64,000 bases of DNA from Jiangella asiatica (lineage in GTDB: Bacteria; Actinomycetota; Actinomycetes; Jiangellales; Jiangellaceae), in assembly GCF_004349065.1 (NCBI RefSeq), contig NZ_SMKZ01000004.1:1-64000 (forward strand), read 5' to 3'. Of this stretch, positions 8,542 to 17,127 are shown piece after piece. A program made the translations under genes and the position numbers. The stretch's first letter is position 1, and each line of letters starts with the position of its first letter. The notes below the pieces were generated by a model. The model made no database searches. It was not told where the DNA came from and was given only the letters and a program-made list of their open reading frames with translations.

Positions 8542-9789
8542 TCAGCGCAACGGGTCGAACGGCGCCAACGCCGCCGCGCGTTCACCGGTCGCCAAATACG
8601 ACGCCAGCAGCATCCCGGTGGCCGGGCCGAGGGTGACGCCCCACATCCCGTGTCCGCCGGCGACGACGACCCGCGGGCTACGGGTGGGCCCGACGAGCGG
8701 CAACCCGTCGACGGTGCACGGGCGCGACCCGACCCACTCGTCGCGACGGTCGTCGAGCTCGACGCCGCGGACCAGCGGCCGGACGGCGTCGACGATGGAG
8801 GCGATGCGGCGCGGGTCGAGGGGGTCCTCGGGCCGGCGGAACTCCATCATCCCGGCCAGCCGCAGCCGTCCGGCCAGCGGCGTGCAGGCCACCCGCTGCG
8901 CCGGCAGGTACATCGGCCCGGTGGGCGCCCGCGAGACCGCGACGCTGAAGCTGTAGCCGCGTCCGGCCTGGACGACGGCCCGCACGCCGAACGGCCTGGC
9001 CAACGCACCGAGCCGGGCGCCGGTGGCCAGCACGACTGCATCGAACCGCTGCGGCCCGGCCGCGCCGGACACGACGACCCCGACGCCGTCCTCATGCACC
9101 CGCGTCACCTCGAGGCCGGTCAGGACGGTGCCCCCGCGGGCCCGTACGCTCTTGGCCAGCGCGGCGGTGAAGTGCGCCGGGTCGACGTAGCGCTGACCAC
9201 CGATCAGGACCGCCGCGCCGATCGCATCGGACAGCAGCGGCACCCGTGCCGTCGCCTCGGCGCCGCTGACCATCGCGGCGGACACGTCGAGCCCATTCGC
9301 CCGCAGCGCGTCGACCTCGTGCAGCAAGGTCTGTGCTTCGGCCGGGGTCCGATAGGCGGCGACCAGCGGCGCGGCGTCCAGGACCGGCGAGTCCACGCCG
9401 CCCTTCATCAGCACGTCGTAGCCCTGGTACGCCGTGCGGCTCAGTTCGGCCAGCGACGACGCGGCCCGCCGCCAGCGCGCCGTCGTGCAGTTGCGCACGA
9501 ACCGGGCAAGGAAGCGCAGCAACCCCAGATCGGCCCGCGGTGGCACATAGACCGGCGACGACGGCAGCAGCGCAGCACGCAGGCCGTACCGCAGCACCGC
9601 GGGCTCCGGCAGCGGCGCGGCCAGCCCCGGTGTCACCCACCCGGCGTTGCCCCAGGACGCCCCCGCGGCCACACCCGTGCTGTCGAGCACCGTCACCACG
9701 GCCCCGTGCTCCTGCAGGAACCACGCGGTGGACAGGCCGACTATGCCGGCGCCGACGACGGCGACCCGGTCCGGCCTCGTGCGACTCAC
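8542..9789 (-). CDS. FAD-dependent oxidoreductase, DadA-like (D-amino acid dehydrogenase family)
   Basis: A 415-residue flavoprotein with an N-terminal FAD-binding GxGxxG motif (VVGAGIVGLSTAWFL), the GASWGNAGW segment typical of DadA, and a C-terminal GHGMWGVTLGP FAD-binding region. The family deaminates D-amino acids or oxidises related secondary amines such as D-hydroxyproline. It is the last gene of a five-gene importer transcript, and its GTG start overlaps the OppF stop (GTGA at 9786-9789). That makes it the likely first oxidative step on the imported compound. No signal peptide is seen, and the electron acceptor is unknown. Confidence 0.85.
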   Translation of the reverse strand: MSRTRPDRVAVVGAGIVGLSTAWFLQEHGAVVTVLDSTGVAAGASWGNAGWVTPGLAAPLPEPAVLRYGLRAALLPSSPVYVPPRADLGLLRFLARFVRNCTTARWRRAASSLAELSRTAYQGYDVLMKGGVDSPVLDAAPLVAAYRTPAEAQTLLHEVDALRANGLDVSAAMVSGAEATARVPLLSDAIGAAVLIGGQRYVDPAHFTAALAKSVRARGGTVLTGLEVTRVHEDGVGVVVSGAAGPQRFDAVVLATGARLGALARPFGVRAVVQAGRGYSFSVAVSRAPTGPMYLPAQRVACTPLAGRLRLAGMMEFRRPEDPLDPRRIASIVDAVRPLVRGVELDDRRDEWVGSRPCTVDGLPLVGPTRSPRVVVAGGHGMWGVTLGPATGMLLASYLATGERAAALAPFDPLR

Positions 9790-10799
9790 CGGCCCTCCTC
9801 CGGTGTGAGCAGGTGGCATCGCGCGAACCCGTCGCCGACGGGGTACGCGGCAGGCTCCACCTCGTCGCAGACGGGGCCGATACGCACCGGGCAGCGGGTG
9901 TGGAACGGGCAGCCCGACGGCGGATCCTCCGGTCGCGGCGGGTCGCCCTGGAGCACGATCCGCGAGCGCCGCTCCGCCAGCCGGACCGCGGGGGCCGCGG
10001 ACTCCAGCGCCTGCGCGTAGGGGTGTCGCGGCGTGGCGAACACGCGCTCGGTGGCACCTGACTCCATCACCTGGCCGAGGTAGAGCACGGCCACCCGCTC
10101 GCAGAAGAACCGGACAACGCCGAGGTCGTGGCTGATGAACAGGAACGCGGTGCCGAGCTCGTCGCGCAGGTCCTTCAGCAGGTTGAGGATCTGCGCCTGC
10201 ACCGAGACGTCGAGGGCGCTGACCGGCTCGTCGGCGACGATGAGCCGAGGGCCGGCCGCGATGGCCCGAGCGATGCCGACGCGCTGGCACTGCCCGCCGG
10301 AGAGCTGGTGCGGGTACAGCTCGGCCACCCGGGCAGGCAGCCCGACGCGGTCGAGCAGGCGGGCCACCTCGGCGCGCCGGGCGGGCAGCCCATGGGTGCG
10401 CAGCGGCTCGGCGATGGTGCGGTGGATCGGCAGCCGCGGGTTCAGCGAGGCCCGCGGGTCCTGGAAGATCATTTGCACGTCCCGGGACAGCGCCCGGCGC
10501 CGCCGCTCGGAGGCGTCGGCGACCTCGCGGCCCAGCAGCCGCAGCGACCCGGCCGTCGGTCGGATCAGCCCGGCCACGATCCGGGCGAGGGTGGACTTGC
10601 CGCTGCCGCTCTCGCCGACGAGTCCGACCGAGGCGCCGGCGTCTACGGTGAGGTCGACGCCGCGCAGTGCCTGCACCTCGCCCTGTCCGCCGCGCAGCCG
10701 GAAGGTCCGGGTCAGCCCGGCCGCCGCCAGCACCGGTTCGGCCGGACCGGCCGAACCGGCCGAACCGGCTACCGCCGAGGCGCCCGCCGTCTCCCTCAT
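9786..10799 (-). CDS. Oligopeptide ABC transporter ATP-binding protein, OppF/DppF type
   Basis: A 337-residue ATPase with Walker A (GESGSGKST), Q-loop (IFQDPRASLNPR), LSGGQ signature and Walker B (RLIVADEPVSALD). The C-terminal oligopeptide-transporter domain has its Cys cluster (GCPFHTRCP), characteristic of the Opp/Dpp family. The extreme N-terminus is encoded by a short tandem repeat of Gly/Ala/Pro/Glu codons at about 10733-10772. Start ATG at 10799 overlaps the preceding ATPase stop. Pairs with the next gene to power the two permeases. Confidence 0.93.
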   Translation of the reverse strand: MRETAGASAVAGSAGSAGPAEPVLAAAGLTRTFRLRGGQGEVQALRGVDLTVDAGASVGLVGESGSGKSTLARIVAGLIRPTAGSLRLLGREVADASERRRRALSRDVQMIFQDPRASLNPRLPIHRTIAEPLRTHGLPARRAEVARLLDRVGLPARVAELYPHQLSGGQCQRVGIARAIAAGPRLIVADEPVSALDVSVQAQILNLLKDLRDELGTAFLFISHDLGVVRFFCERVAVLYLGQVMESGATERVFATPRHPYAQALESAAPAVRLAERRSRIVLQGDPPRPEDPPSGCPFHTRCPVRIGPVCDEVEPAAYPVGDGFARCHLLTPEEGR

Positions 10800-11806
10800 C
10801 GTGTGCCCTCCGCCTGACCGGTCAGCCCGCTGCGCGCGTCCGGCAGCTCGCCGATCCGCAGGCAGGCCGCCTGCCCGCCGTCCGGGAGCGGTGCCAGCCG
10901 TGGATCGGTGGTACGACACGCGTCGACGGCGTACGGGCAACGAGGAGCGAAGCGGCAACCCGCCGGCATGGCGTCGGTTCCCGGCACGCTGCCCGGTACT
11001 GTTGCCAGCCGGTCCGCACCCTGGCCCATCGTGGCCAGGCAGTCGACCAGCGCCCGGGTGTAGGGGTGGTCGGGCCGCTCGAGCACCCGGCGCACCGTCC
11101 CGGTCTCCACGACTCGGCCGGCGTACATCACGTAGACGCGCTCGCAGAACTCCGCGACCAGACCGAGGTCGTGCGAGATGAACAGCATCGCCATGTCTTC
11201 GTCGTGGACCAGGTCACGCAACAGGTCCATGATCTGCGCCTGGACGGTGGTGTCGAGCGCGGTGGTGGGTTCGTCGGCCACCAGCAGCTTCGGCCGGCAC
11301 GACAACGCCATCGCGATCAGCACCCGCTGGCGCATCCCGCCGGACAGCTCGAACGGGTAGGACCCGGCCACGCGGTCCGGCGCCGGGATGCCGACCCGCT
11401 CCAGCAGCTCCAGCACCCGCGAGCGCCGGCCCCGCCGGTGGAGGGCGGTGTGCACTCGCAGCACGTCCTCCAACTGCCGGCCGACCGGCATCACCGGGTT
11501 CAGGGCGGTCAGCGGGTCCTGGAAGATCATCGCGACGTCGCGGCCACGCAGTGGCCGCAACCGGTCGCCGTCGGCGAGGTCGTGCGCGGCGCCGTCCAGC
11601 GTGACCGTGCCGCGCGCGGCCAGCCCGGGCGCGAGCAGGCCGAGGAGCGAGTACGCCGTCACCGACTTGCCGCATCCGCTCTCCCCCACCAGTGCGACGG
11701 CCTCGCCGGGCGCCACCTCGACGTCGATGCCGTCGACGGCCCGCAGCGCGGGGTTCGAGCGGAGCGAGACGACAAGGTCGTCCAGCGCGAGCAGCGGTGC
11801 CGTCAT
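10796..11806 (-). CDS. Oligopeptide ABC transporter ATP-binding protein, OppD/DppD type
   Basis: A 336-residue ATPase with Walker A (GESGCGKSV), Q-loop (FQDPLTALNPVMPVG), LSGGMRQR signature, Walker B (KLLVADEPTTALD) and the C-terminal Cys motif GCRFAPRCPYA. Together with OppF it forms the asymmetric ATPase pair of an oligopeptide-type importer. The ATG at 11806 overlaps the DppC stop by 4 bp, showing tight coupling. Confidence 0.93.
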   Translation of the reverse strand: MTAPLLALDDLVVSLRSNPALRAVDGIDVEVAPGEAVALVGESGCGKSVTAYSLLGLLAPGLAARGTVTLDGAAHDLADGDRLRPLRGRDVAMIFQDPLTALNPVMPVGRQLEDVLRVHTALHRRGRRSRVLELLERVGIPAPDRVAGSYPFELSGGMRQRVLIAMALSCRPKLLVADEPTTALDTTVQAQIMDLLRDLVHDEDMAMLFISHDLGLVAEFCERVYVMYAGRVVETGTVRRVLERPDHPYTRALVDCLATMGQGADRLATVPGSVPGTDAMPAGCRFAPRCPYAVDACRTTDPRLAPLPDGGQAACLRIGELPDARSGLTGQAEGTR

Positions 11807-12687
11807 CGCGACCTCCGCGGGTCGGCGACGTCGCGCAGCCCGTCGCCGGCGAACAGCAGCGCCATCAGCAACACCGCAATCGCCACGCCGGGCGCGATGG
11901 CCAGCATCGGTGCCTCCAGAGTGTAGTTCGCGCCCTCGGCGAGCATGTTGCCCAGGGACGCCGACGGCGGCTGGACGCCCAGCCCGACGAAGCTCAGCCC
12001 GGCCTCGCCGACGATCGCGAATGCGAAGATCAGCGTGAGCTGCACCGTCGTCGCGCCCAGCACGTTGGGCAGCACGTGCCGCAGCACGATGCGCCACGGC
12101 CGCACCCCGGTGACCCGGGCGCTCTCCACGTACTCCTCCTGCCGGACCTGCAGTACGACGCTGCGCACCACCCGAGCCAGGTACGGCGAGTACCCGACGA
12201 TCAGCGCGATGACGGTGCTGCGCAGGCCCGCGCCCATTGCCGCGATCAGACCCAGCGCCAGGACCAGCGACGGCAGCGCGAGCCCGATGTCGATGGCGCG
12301 GGCGACGACGACGTCCAGGGCGCCGCGCGCGTACCCGGCCAGCAGGCCCACCGGCAGCCCGATGAGCGCCACCCCGAAAGTCGTCAGCACGCCGATCACC
12401 AGCGACGAGCGCAGCGCGTAGAACAGCCGGCTGAGCTGGTCGCGGCCGAAGTCGTCAGTGCCGAGCAGGTGGCCGCCGCCGGATGGCTGCAGCGTGTGGC
12501 GCAGGTCCTGCGCGTTCGGGTCGAACGGCGCGATCAGCGGTGCGGCCAGCGCCGCCAGCACGAACAGCGCGACGATCGTCCACGCGACCTTCTGACCGGT
12601 GGTCGCGAGCAGGCGGCGCTGGAACGACGCCCGCGGCGCGGCCACCGTCTCGGCGGCACCCGGCCCCGCGGTTTCAGGCCCTGCCAC
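11803..12687 (-). CDS. Oligopeptide ABC transporter permease, DppC/OppC type
   Basis: A 294-residue inner-membrane permease with the N-terminal OppC segment (a first TM near residues 35-55, then HLLGTDDFGRD) and about five further membrane segments. The cytoplasmic EAA-like loop reads EEYVESARVTGVRPWRIVLRH. The gene starts 14 bp inside the end of the DppB gene. Confidence 0.93.
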   Translation of the reverse strand: MAGPETAGPGAAETVAAPRASFQRRLLATTGQKVAWTIVALFVLAALAAPLIAPFDPNAQDLRHTLQPSGGGHLLGTDDFGRDQLSRLFYALRSSLVIGVLTTFGVALIGLPVGLLAGYARGALDVVVARAIDIGLALPSLVLALGLIAAMGAGLRSTVIALIVGYSPYLARVVRSVVLQVRQEEYVESARVTGVRPWRIVLRHVLPNVLGATTVQLTLIFAFAIVGEAGLSFVGLGVQPPSASLGNMLAEGANYTLEAPMLAIAPGVAIAVLLMALLFAGDGLRDVADPRRSR

Positions 12688-13696
12688 GCGATCGCCTCAC
12701 TCTCGGGTCCACCAGCGCGTAGATGACGTCCATGAGCAGGTTGACCACCACGAAGATCACGACGATGACGAGGATGCAGGCCTGCACGACCGGGTAGTCC
12801 CGGGACAGCACGCCCTGCACGATCAGCCGGCCCATGCCGGGCAGCGCGAACGCGTTCTCGACCAGCAGCGCGCCGCTCATCAGGGCGCCGGCCTGGATGC
12901 CCATGATCGTCAGCGTCGGCAGGAACGCGTTGCGCAGTGCGTAGCGCCCGAACACTCGCCATTCCGGTATCCCGAATGCCCGCGCCGTGCGCACGTAGTC
13001 CGAGCCGAGGGTTTCGACCAGCCCGGCCCGGTTGGTCTCGAAGACCAGCGCGGCGAACCCGGCACCCAGCGCCACCGCGGGCAGGATCATGTGCACGACG
13101 TGGTCCACCAGGCTCTCCGACGCCGGCACGTAGCCGAAGATCGGCAGGTAGCCCTGGAACACGATGATCAGCAGCAGCGCCAGCCAGAAGCTCGGCACCG
13201 CGATGCCGGTCGAGCCGACCAGCCGGGCCGCCCGGTCCGCGGCCGCACCCTGCCAGCGGGCCGCGGCCACGCTGACCGGGATGGCCAGCGCGACGGCCAG
13301 CCAGAACGAGTACGCCGACAGCTGTGCGGTCACCACCAGCCGGTCACCCAGCAGGTCCGACACCGTTTCGCCGAGAACCAGGGAGGTGCCGAAGTCGCCG
13401 CGGGCTGCCGCGGTGATCCAGTCCCAGTACTGCACCGGCAGCGGGTCGTCCAGGCCAAGCTCCCGGCGCGTCATCGCTATCTGCTCCTCGGTGACGCTGC
13501 CCCCGGGACCGGCCAGGATGCGCGCCGGGTCGCCGGGGATCAGCCGCATCAGCAGGAAGACCGCCGACGTCGCGCCGACGGCGACCACCACGGCCTGCAG
13601 GAGGCTGAGCGCGACCCGGCCGGCCAACCGGCCGGACCGCGCCACCGGACCGTCTCGTCGCCGCGCGGCCCGCCGGCCACCATCGGCCGCCGGCAC
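12674..13696 (-). CDS. Oligopeptide ABC transporter permease, DppB/OppB type
   Basis: A permease of about 340 residues with six membrane segments and a DppB N-terminus (RLIPGDPARILAG, LGLDDPLPVQYWDW). Its EAA loop reads SDYVRTARAFGIPEWRVFGRY. I placed the start at GTG 13696, two bases after the binding-protein stop; a GTG about 20 codons later is a weaker alternative because it would leave little before the first membrane segment. Forms the translocation channel with DppC. Confidence 0.88.
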   Translation of the reverse strand: MPAADGGRRAARRRDGPVARSGRLAGRVALSLLQAVVVAVGATSAVFLLMRLIPGDPARILAGPGGSVTEEQIAMTRRELGLDDPLPVQYWDWITAAARGDFGTSLVLGETVSDLLGDRLVVTAQLSAYSFWLAVALAIPVSVAAARWQGAAADRAARLVGSTGIAVPSFWLALLLIIVFQGYLPIFGYVPASESLVDHVVHMILPAVALGAGFAALVFETNRAGLVETLGSDYVRTARAFGIPEWRVFGRYALRNAFLPTLTIMGIQAGALMSGALLVENAFALPGMGRLIVQGVLSRDYPVVQACILVIVVIFVVVNLLMDVIYALVDPRVRRSRGRA

Positions 13697-13698
13697 CG

Positions 13699-15288
13699 TC
13701 AGCTGGACAGCCAACACCCCTCCGCAGCGTGCGTGCCGCCTGCATAGAACGTCAGCCCCTTGACGTTCTGGCTGGCCGCGATGATCTCCTTCGGCCAGAC
13801 GGTGAACGCGGCGTGGGCGTTCTCGGCGACGTTGCGGGCGATGTCGTGGTACATCTCGGCGCGGATGCCGGGGTCGGCCTCGACCCGGGCCTGGTCGAGC
13901 AGGGAGTCCAGCTCCGGGTCGGCCAAGCCGAAGACATTGAGGTCGCCGCCGGAGTGCACCATCGGGTAGATAACCTCGTCGGGGTCGACGGTGCGGGTGG
14001 TCTGCCCGCTGTTGAACATCGTGAAGTCCTTTGCCGTGTAGATGAGGTCGGCCCAGGATCCGAAGTCCTGCTTCTCCAACTGGACGTCGAGCCCGATCTC
14101 CTTCAGCTGCGCCGTCATGGCGTCGGCCTCCGAGCCCCAGGGGTCTTGCGTGAACGAGTCGAACCGCACGCCCGCGCCGAAGTCGAACCCGGCGCGCCGC
14201 AGCATCTCGCGCGCCTCGTCGGGCGAGTAGCTCTGCGCGACGACGTCGGACAGGTCCTCGTACGCCGCGCCGATGGCCGGCGAGAACGGGCCGCTGGCAG
14301 GCTCGGCGTAGCCGTTGTAGACACCCTGGGCGATGCCCTCCCGGTCCAGCGCCGCGGAGACGCCGCGGCGCACGTCGACGTTGTCGAACGGGGCCCGGCC
14401 CTGGTTGAACGTCAGGTAGTTGAACGTGTTGCCGACGAACTCGTGGATGACGACGCTCCGGTCGCGGGTGACCTGGTTGACCTGTGCCGGCACCACTCCG
14501 ATGATGTCGAACTCGCCGTTCAGGAACGCCTGGATCTGGGTGCTGGTGGTGGGGATGATCGTGAACGTGATGGCGTCGAGGTAGTTGGTCTCGGCCCAGT
14601 AGCCGTCGAAGCGCTCCAGCACGATGCGATCGCCCGGCCGGTACTCGCGGAACACGTAGGGACCGGTGCCGACGGAGGCCTTGAACGGGTCGCTCTCCGC
14701 GTACTGCTCGACAGCGGTCGGCGACATCATCATCACCCGGCCACGGCGCAGCGAGGCGAGAAACGTCGCGGCCGGCTGCGCGAGCGTGAACTCCACCTGG
14801 TGGCTGCCGAGGACCGCCACCGACTCCAGGAACGGCGGCAGGTTGACCGCGGTGGAGTCCGGGGCCAGCAGCCGGTCGAAGTTGGCCTTGACCGCGGCGG
14901 CGTCGAACGGCGTGCCGTCGTGGAACTCCACGTCGCGGCGCAGCTCCAGCACGTACCGAGTGGGTCCGGACTGCTCCCACGACTCGGCCAGCTGCGGGAC
15001 GATCTCGCCGTCGATCACCTCGACCAGCCCGTTGTAGGCCAGCGTCGAGATGCCCGCCGTGCCCACGGAGCCGGCCGCCTGGGTGCCCATGTCGAAGGCC
15101 GGCGCGATCGGTTCCTGGGTGAGCGGGATGCGCAGCTCGCCGCCGCGCTGCGGTGGGCCCTCGTCCGCGGGCACCCCGGACCTCGGCGAACCCGACTCGG
15201 CGCCCCGGCCGCACCCGGTCAGCGCGAGCGCGCCGGCGGCGGCCCCCGCGGCCAGGACCTGCCGTCTCGTGAGCGTGTGCTGGACCAT
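13699..15288 (-). CDS. Oligopeptide ABC transporter substrate-binding lipoprotein
   Basis: A 529-residue SBP_bac_5 family binding protein. The N-terminus has an RR-containing signal (TRRQVLAAG) followed by a lipobox (LALTGC, lipid-anchored Cys26), suggesting Tat export and lipoylation at the membrane surface. The family core is visible at YVLELRRDVEFHDGTPF and GTGPYVFREY. It is the first gene of the leftward importer operon and faces the GntR gene across a 151-bp control region. Such proteins bind di- to oligopeptides, opines or similar amine compounds; the actual ligand cannot be read from sequence. Confidence 0.9.
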   Translation of the reverse strand: MVQHTLTRRQVLAAGAAAGALALTGCGRGAESGSPRSGVPADEGPPQRGGELRIPLTQEPIAPAFDMGTQAAGSVGTAGISTLAYNGLVEVIDGEIVPQLAESWEQSGPTRYVLELRRDVEFHDGTPFDAAAVKANFDRLLAPDSTAVNLPPFLESVAVLGSHQVEFTLAQPAATFLASLRRGRVMMMSPTAVEQYAESDPFKASVGTGPYVFREYRPGDRIVLERFDGYWAETNYLDAITFTIIPTTSTQIQAFLNGEFDIIGVVPAQVNQVTRDRSVVIHEFVGNTFNYLTFNQGRAPFDNVDVRRGVSAALDREGIAQGVYNGYAEPASGPFSPAIGAAYEDLSDVVAQSYSPDEAREMLRRAGFDFGAGVRFDSFTQDPWGSEADAMTAQLKEIGLDVQLEKQDFGSWADLIYTAKDFTMFNSGQTTRTVDPDEVIYPMVHSGGDLNVFGLADPELDSLLDQARVEADPGIRAEMYHDIARNVAENAHAAFTVWPKEIIAASQNVKGLTFYAGGTHAAEGCWLSS

Positions 15289-15330
15289 CGGCGCCCCTCC
15301 TCGACACGTGCTCGACCCTTGCTCGGATGG

Positions 15331-15356
15331 GTTAGGTGTAATACCTTACGCCTAAC
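15331..15356. promoter_or_regulatory. Probable GntR operator overlapping two divergent promoters
   Basis: Arms GTTAGGTGTAA (15331-15341) and TTACGCCTAAC (15346-15356) match at 10 of 11 positions around a TACC centre. The rightward promoter reads TTGCTC (15319-15324), 17 bp, TACCTT (15342-15347). The leftward one reads TTGACA (complement of 15358-15363), 17 bp, TACACC (complement of 15335-15340). The palindrome covers both -10 boxes, so one bound repressor could silence both wings. A second dyad, CGGTG-TACG-CACCG, lies at 15383-15396. The first gene to the right is a GntR regulator, the obvious candidate to bind here. Confidence 0.72.
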
Positions 15357-15439
15357 ATGTCAACGCCTTCACACAGGATTTACGGTGTACGCACCGGGAC
15401 GGCCCCGGCGACGACCAGCGACTTCGGCAGAGGCGGTAG

Positions 15440-16141
15440 ATGGCCACCGACACTCCTTCCCACGTGCACGTTCCGCAGTTCGACGTGCTACCGCGGACCA
15501 AGCTGCGCGACGCCGCAGCGGGCCAGATCAAGGCGCAGATCATCGCCGGCACCCTGGAGCCCGGGGAGCTCTACTCGATCAGCACCATCTCCGAGCAGCT
15601 GCGCGTGTCGGCGACTCCGGTCCGCGAGGCCGTGCTCGACCTGGCGAAGGACGGGCTGGTCGAGATGGTCCGCAACCGCGGCTTCCGGGTGCGGGTGCTC
15701 AGCGACAAGGACCTCGACGACATCGTCGAGCTGCGCCTGGTGCTCGAGATCCCGGCCATGGAGCGGCTGGCTGCGATGCGGCCGGCACCGCCGGTCGAGC
15801 CGCTGCGTCCGATGGCACGCGATCTGGTCCGCCTGGCAATCGAGGGCGACATGGTCGGCTTCGTCGCGGTGGACCGCCAGTTCCACCTCGCCGTCACCAG
15901 CCTGCTGGGAAACGAGCGCTACGTGAGCATGGTCGCCCTGCTGCGCGACCAGATGCGGCTGCTCGGCCTGTCAGGGCTCGAGGGCGACAGCGAGCTGGTC
16001 GCGTCCGCCCGCGAGCACGAGCAACTGCTCGACCTCATCGCCGCCGGCGACGTCCCCGGCACCCGGGCGCTGATGACGAAGCACCTGCAACACGCTCGAG
16101 GCCTGTGGGCCGGGCGCCCGGAGGACCCGGCCGATGCCTGA
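15440..16141 (+). CDS. GntR family transcriptional regulator, FadR/FCD subfamily
   Basis: A 233-residue DNA-binding regulator. An N-terminal winged helix (LRDAAAGQIKAQIIAGTLEPG to VSATPVREAVLDLAKDGLV, residues about 20-75) is followed by an all-helical FCD ligand-binding domain (about 85-225) with the usual His/Asp-rich metal pocket region. It heads the rightward operon and overlaps the next gene by 8 bp. A strong palindrome lies upstream between the two divergent promoters, so autoregulation and control of the importer wing are likely. The effector is probably the imported compound or an amine derived from it (inference). Confidence 0.92.
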   Translation: MATDTPSHVHVPQFDVLPRTKLRDAAAGQIKAQIIAGTLEPGELYSISTISEQLRVSATPVREAVLDLAKDGLVEMVRNRGFRVRVLSDKDLDDIVELRLVLEIPAMERLAAMRPAPPVEPLRPMARDLVRLAIEGDMVGFVAVDRQFHLAVTSLLGNERYVSMVALLRDQMRLLGLSGLEGDSELVASAREHEQLLDLIAAGDVPGTRALMTKHLQHARGLWAGRPEDPADA

Positions 16142-17102
16142 CACCGTCGCCAGCACACGGCACCTCGATCCGCCGGCGGTGCGCGCCGGGCTGAGCATGG
16201 GCGAAGCCGTCGACGCCCTCGGCCCGGCCCTGGCGGCGGCCACGCGGGGCGAGATCGACCAGCCGCCGCGGCTAGTCCTCGACGACGGCAGGGTGCTGGT
16301 GATGGCCGCCACCCACGGCGGCACCGGCGACACCGTCGTCAAGACGGTCAGCGTCACGCTCGAGCACGGCGGCGCGGCTCCGGCCATCGTCGGCATCGTG
16401 CTCTGGCTGGACGGCGCCACCGGTCACGCCGCGTTCACCGCCGACGGCGCCGAGGTCACCGCGCTGCGCACCGGCGCGGTGTCCGGCCTGGCCACGTCAC
16501 TGCTCGCGGCGGCCGACGCCCACCGGCTGACGGTGCTCGGCTCGGGGCGGCAGGCCGCCGCGCAGGTCGAGGCGATGCTGGCGGTCCGGCCCATCGACGA
16601 CGTGACGGTGTTCAGCCGCACGCCGGCGCACGCCGTCGACTTCGCCGCCCGGCTGCTCCGACGCGCACCGCAGCTCACGGTGCGGACCGCCGACGACGCC
16701 GACACCGCGGTGGCCTCGGCCGACATCGTGTGCTGCGCCACCTCGTCGCGCGAGCCACTGTTCCGGACGTCGTCGCTGCCGGCCACCGTGCACGTCAACG
16801 CCGTCGGCTCCTTCCGCGCCGACATGAGCGAGCTGCCGCCGGACCTGCTGGCCGCCGCGTCCGCCGTCGTCGTCGACGACGTCGCCGGCTGCCTGGCGGA
16901 GTCCGGTGAGGTCGCCGCGGCGCTGCGTGACGGCCTGGACGCAGCCGCGCTACGCCCGCTGGGTGAGCTGGCGGCGGCCGGGTCGCCCGCCGGTGTGCCC
17001 CGGCGCACCGGGCGCACTGTGTTCAAGTCCGTCGGCTGTGCGGTCCTCGACTGGGCCATCGCCGCCCGACTGGCCGCCCGAACTCCCGCTCCGCTGTCCT
17101 GA
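16134..17102 (+). CDS. Ornithine cyclodeaminase / mu-crystallin family protein
   Basis: A 322-residue NAD(P)-binding protein of the OCD/mu-crystallin family. Recognisable elements are LTALRTGAVSGLAT-like residues near 112-122, the Rossmann glycine motif VLGSGRQAAAQVEAM, and VNAVGSFRADMSELP. Members include ornithine cyclodeaminase, alanine dehydrogenase, ketimine reductase and opine-type dehydrogenases, so the reaction could be cyclisation with deamination or imine reduction. Coupled to the GntR gene by an 8-bp overlap and followed after 25 bp by the dipeptidase gene. In this operon an imine or cyclic amine substrate fits best. Confidence 0.83.
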   Translation: MPDTVASTRHLDPPAVRAGLSMGEAVDALGPALAAATRGEIDQPPRLVLDDGRVLVMAATHGGTGDTVVKTVSVTLEHGGAAPAIVGIVLWLDGATGHAAFTADGAEVTALRTGAVSGLATSLLAAADAHRLTVLGSGRQAAAQVEAMLAVRPIDDVTVFSRTPAHAVDFAARLLRRAPQLTVRTADDADTAVASADIVCCATSSREPLFRTSSLPATVHVNAVGSFRADMSELPPDLLAAASAVVVDDVAGCLAESGEVAAALRDGLDAAALRPLGELAAAGSPAGVPRRTGRTVFKSVGCAVLDWAIAARLAARTPAPLS

Positions 17103-17127
17103 CCCCTGCCCCCGTACGGAGGTGTGC

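Noticed and set aside
10733-10772. Short tandem GGCCGAACC-like repeat
   Set aside because: It lies within the OppF N-terminal codons, encodes a Gly/Ala/Pro/Glu linker and has no arrangement suggesting a regulatory iteron or CRISPR.
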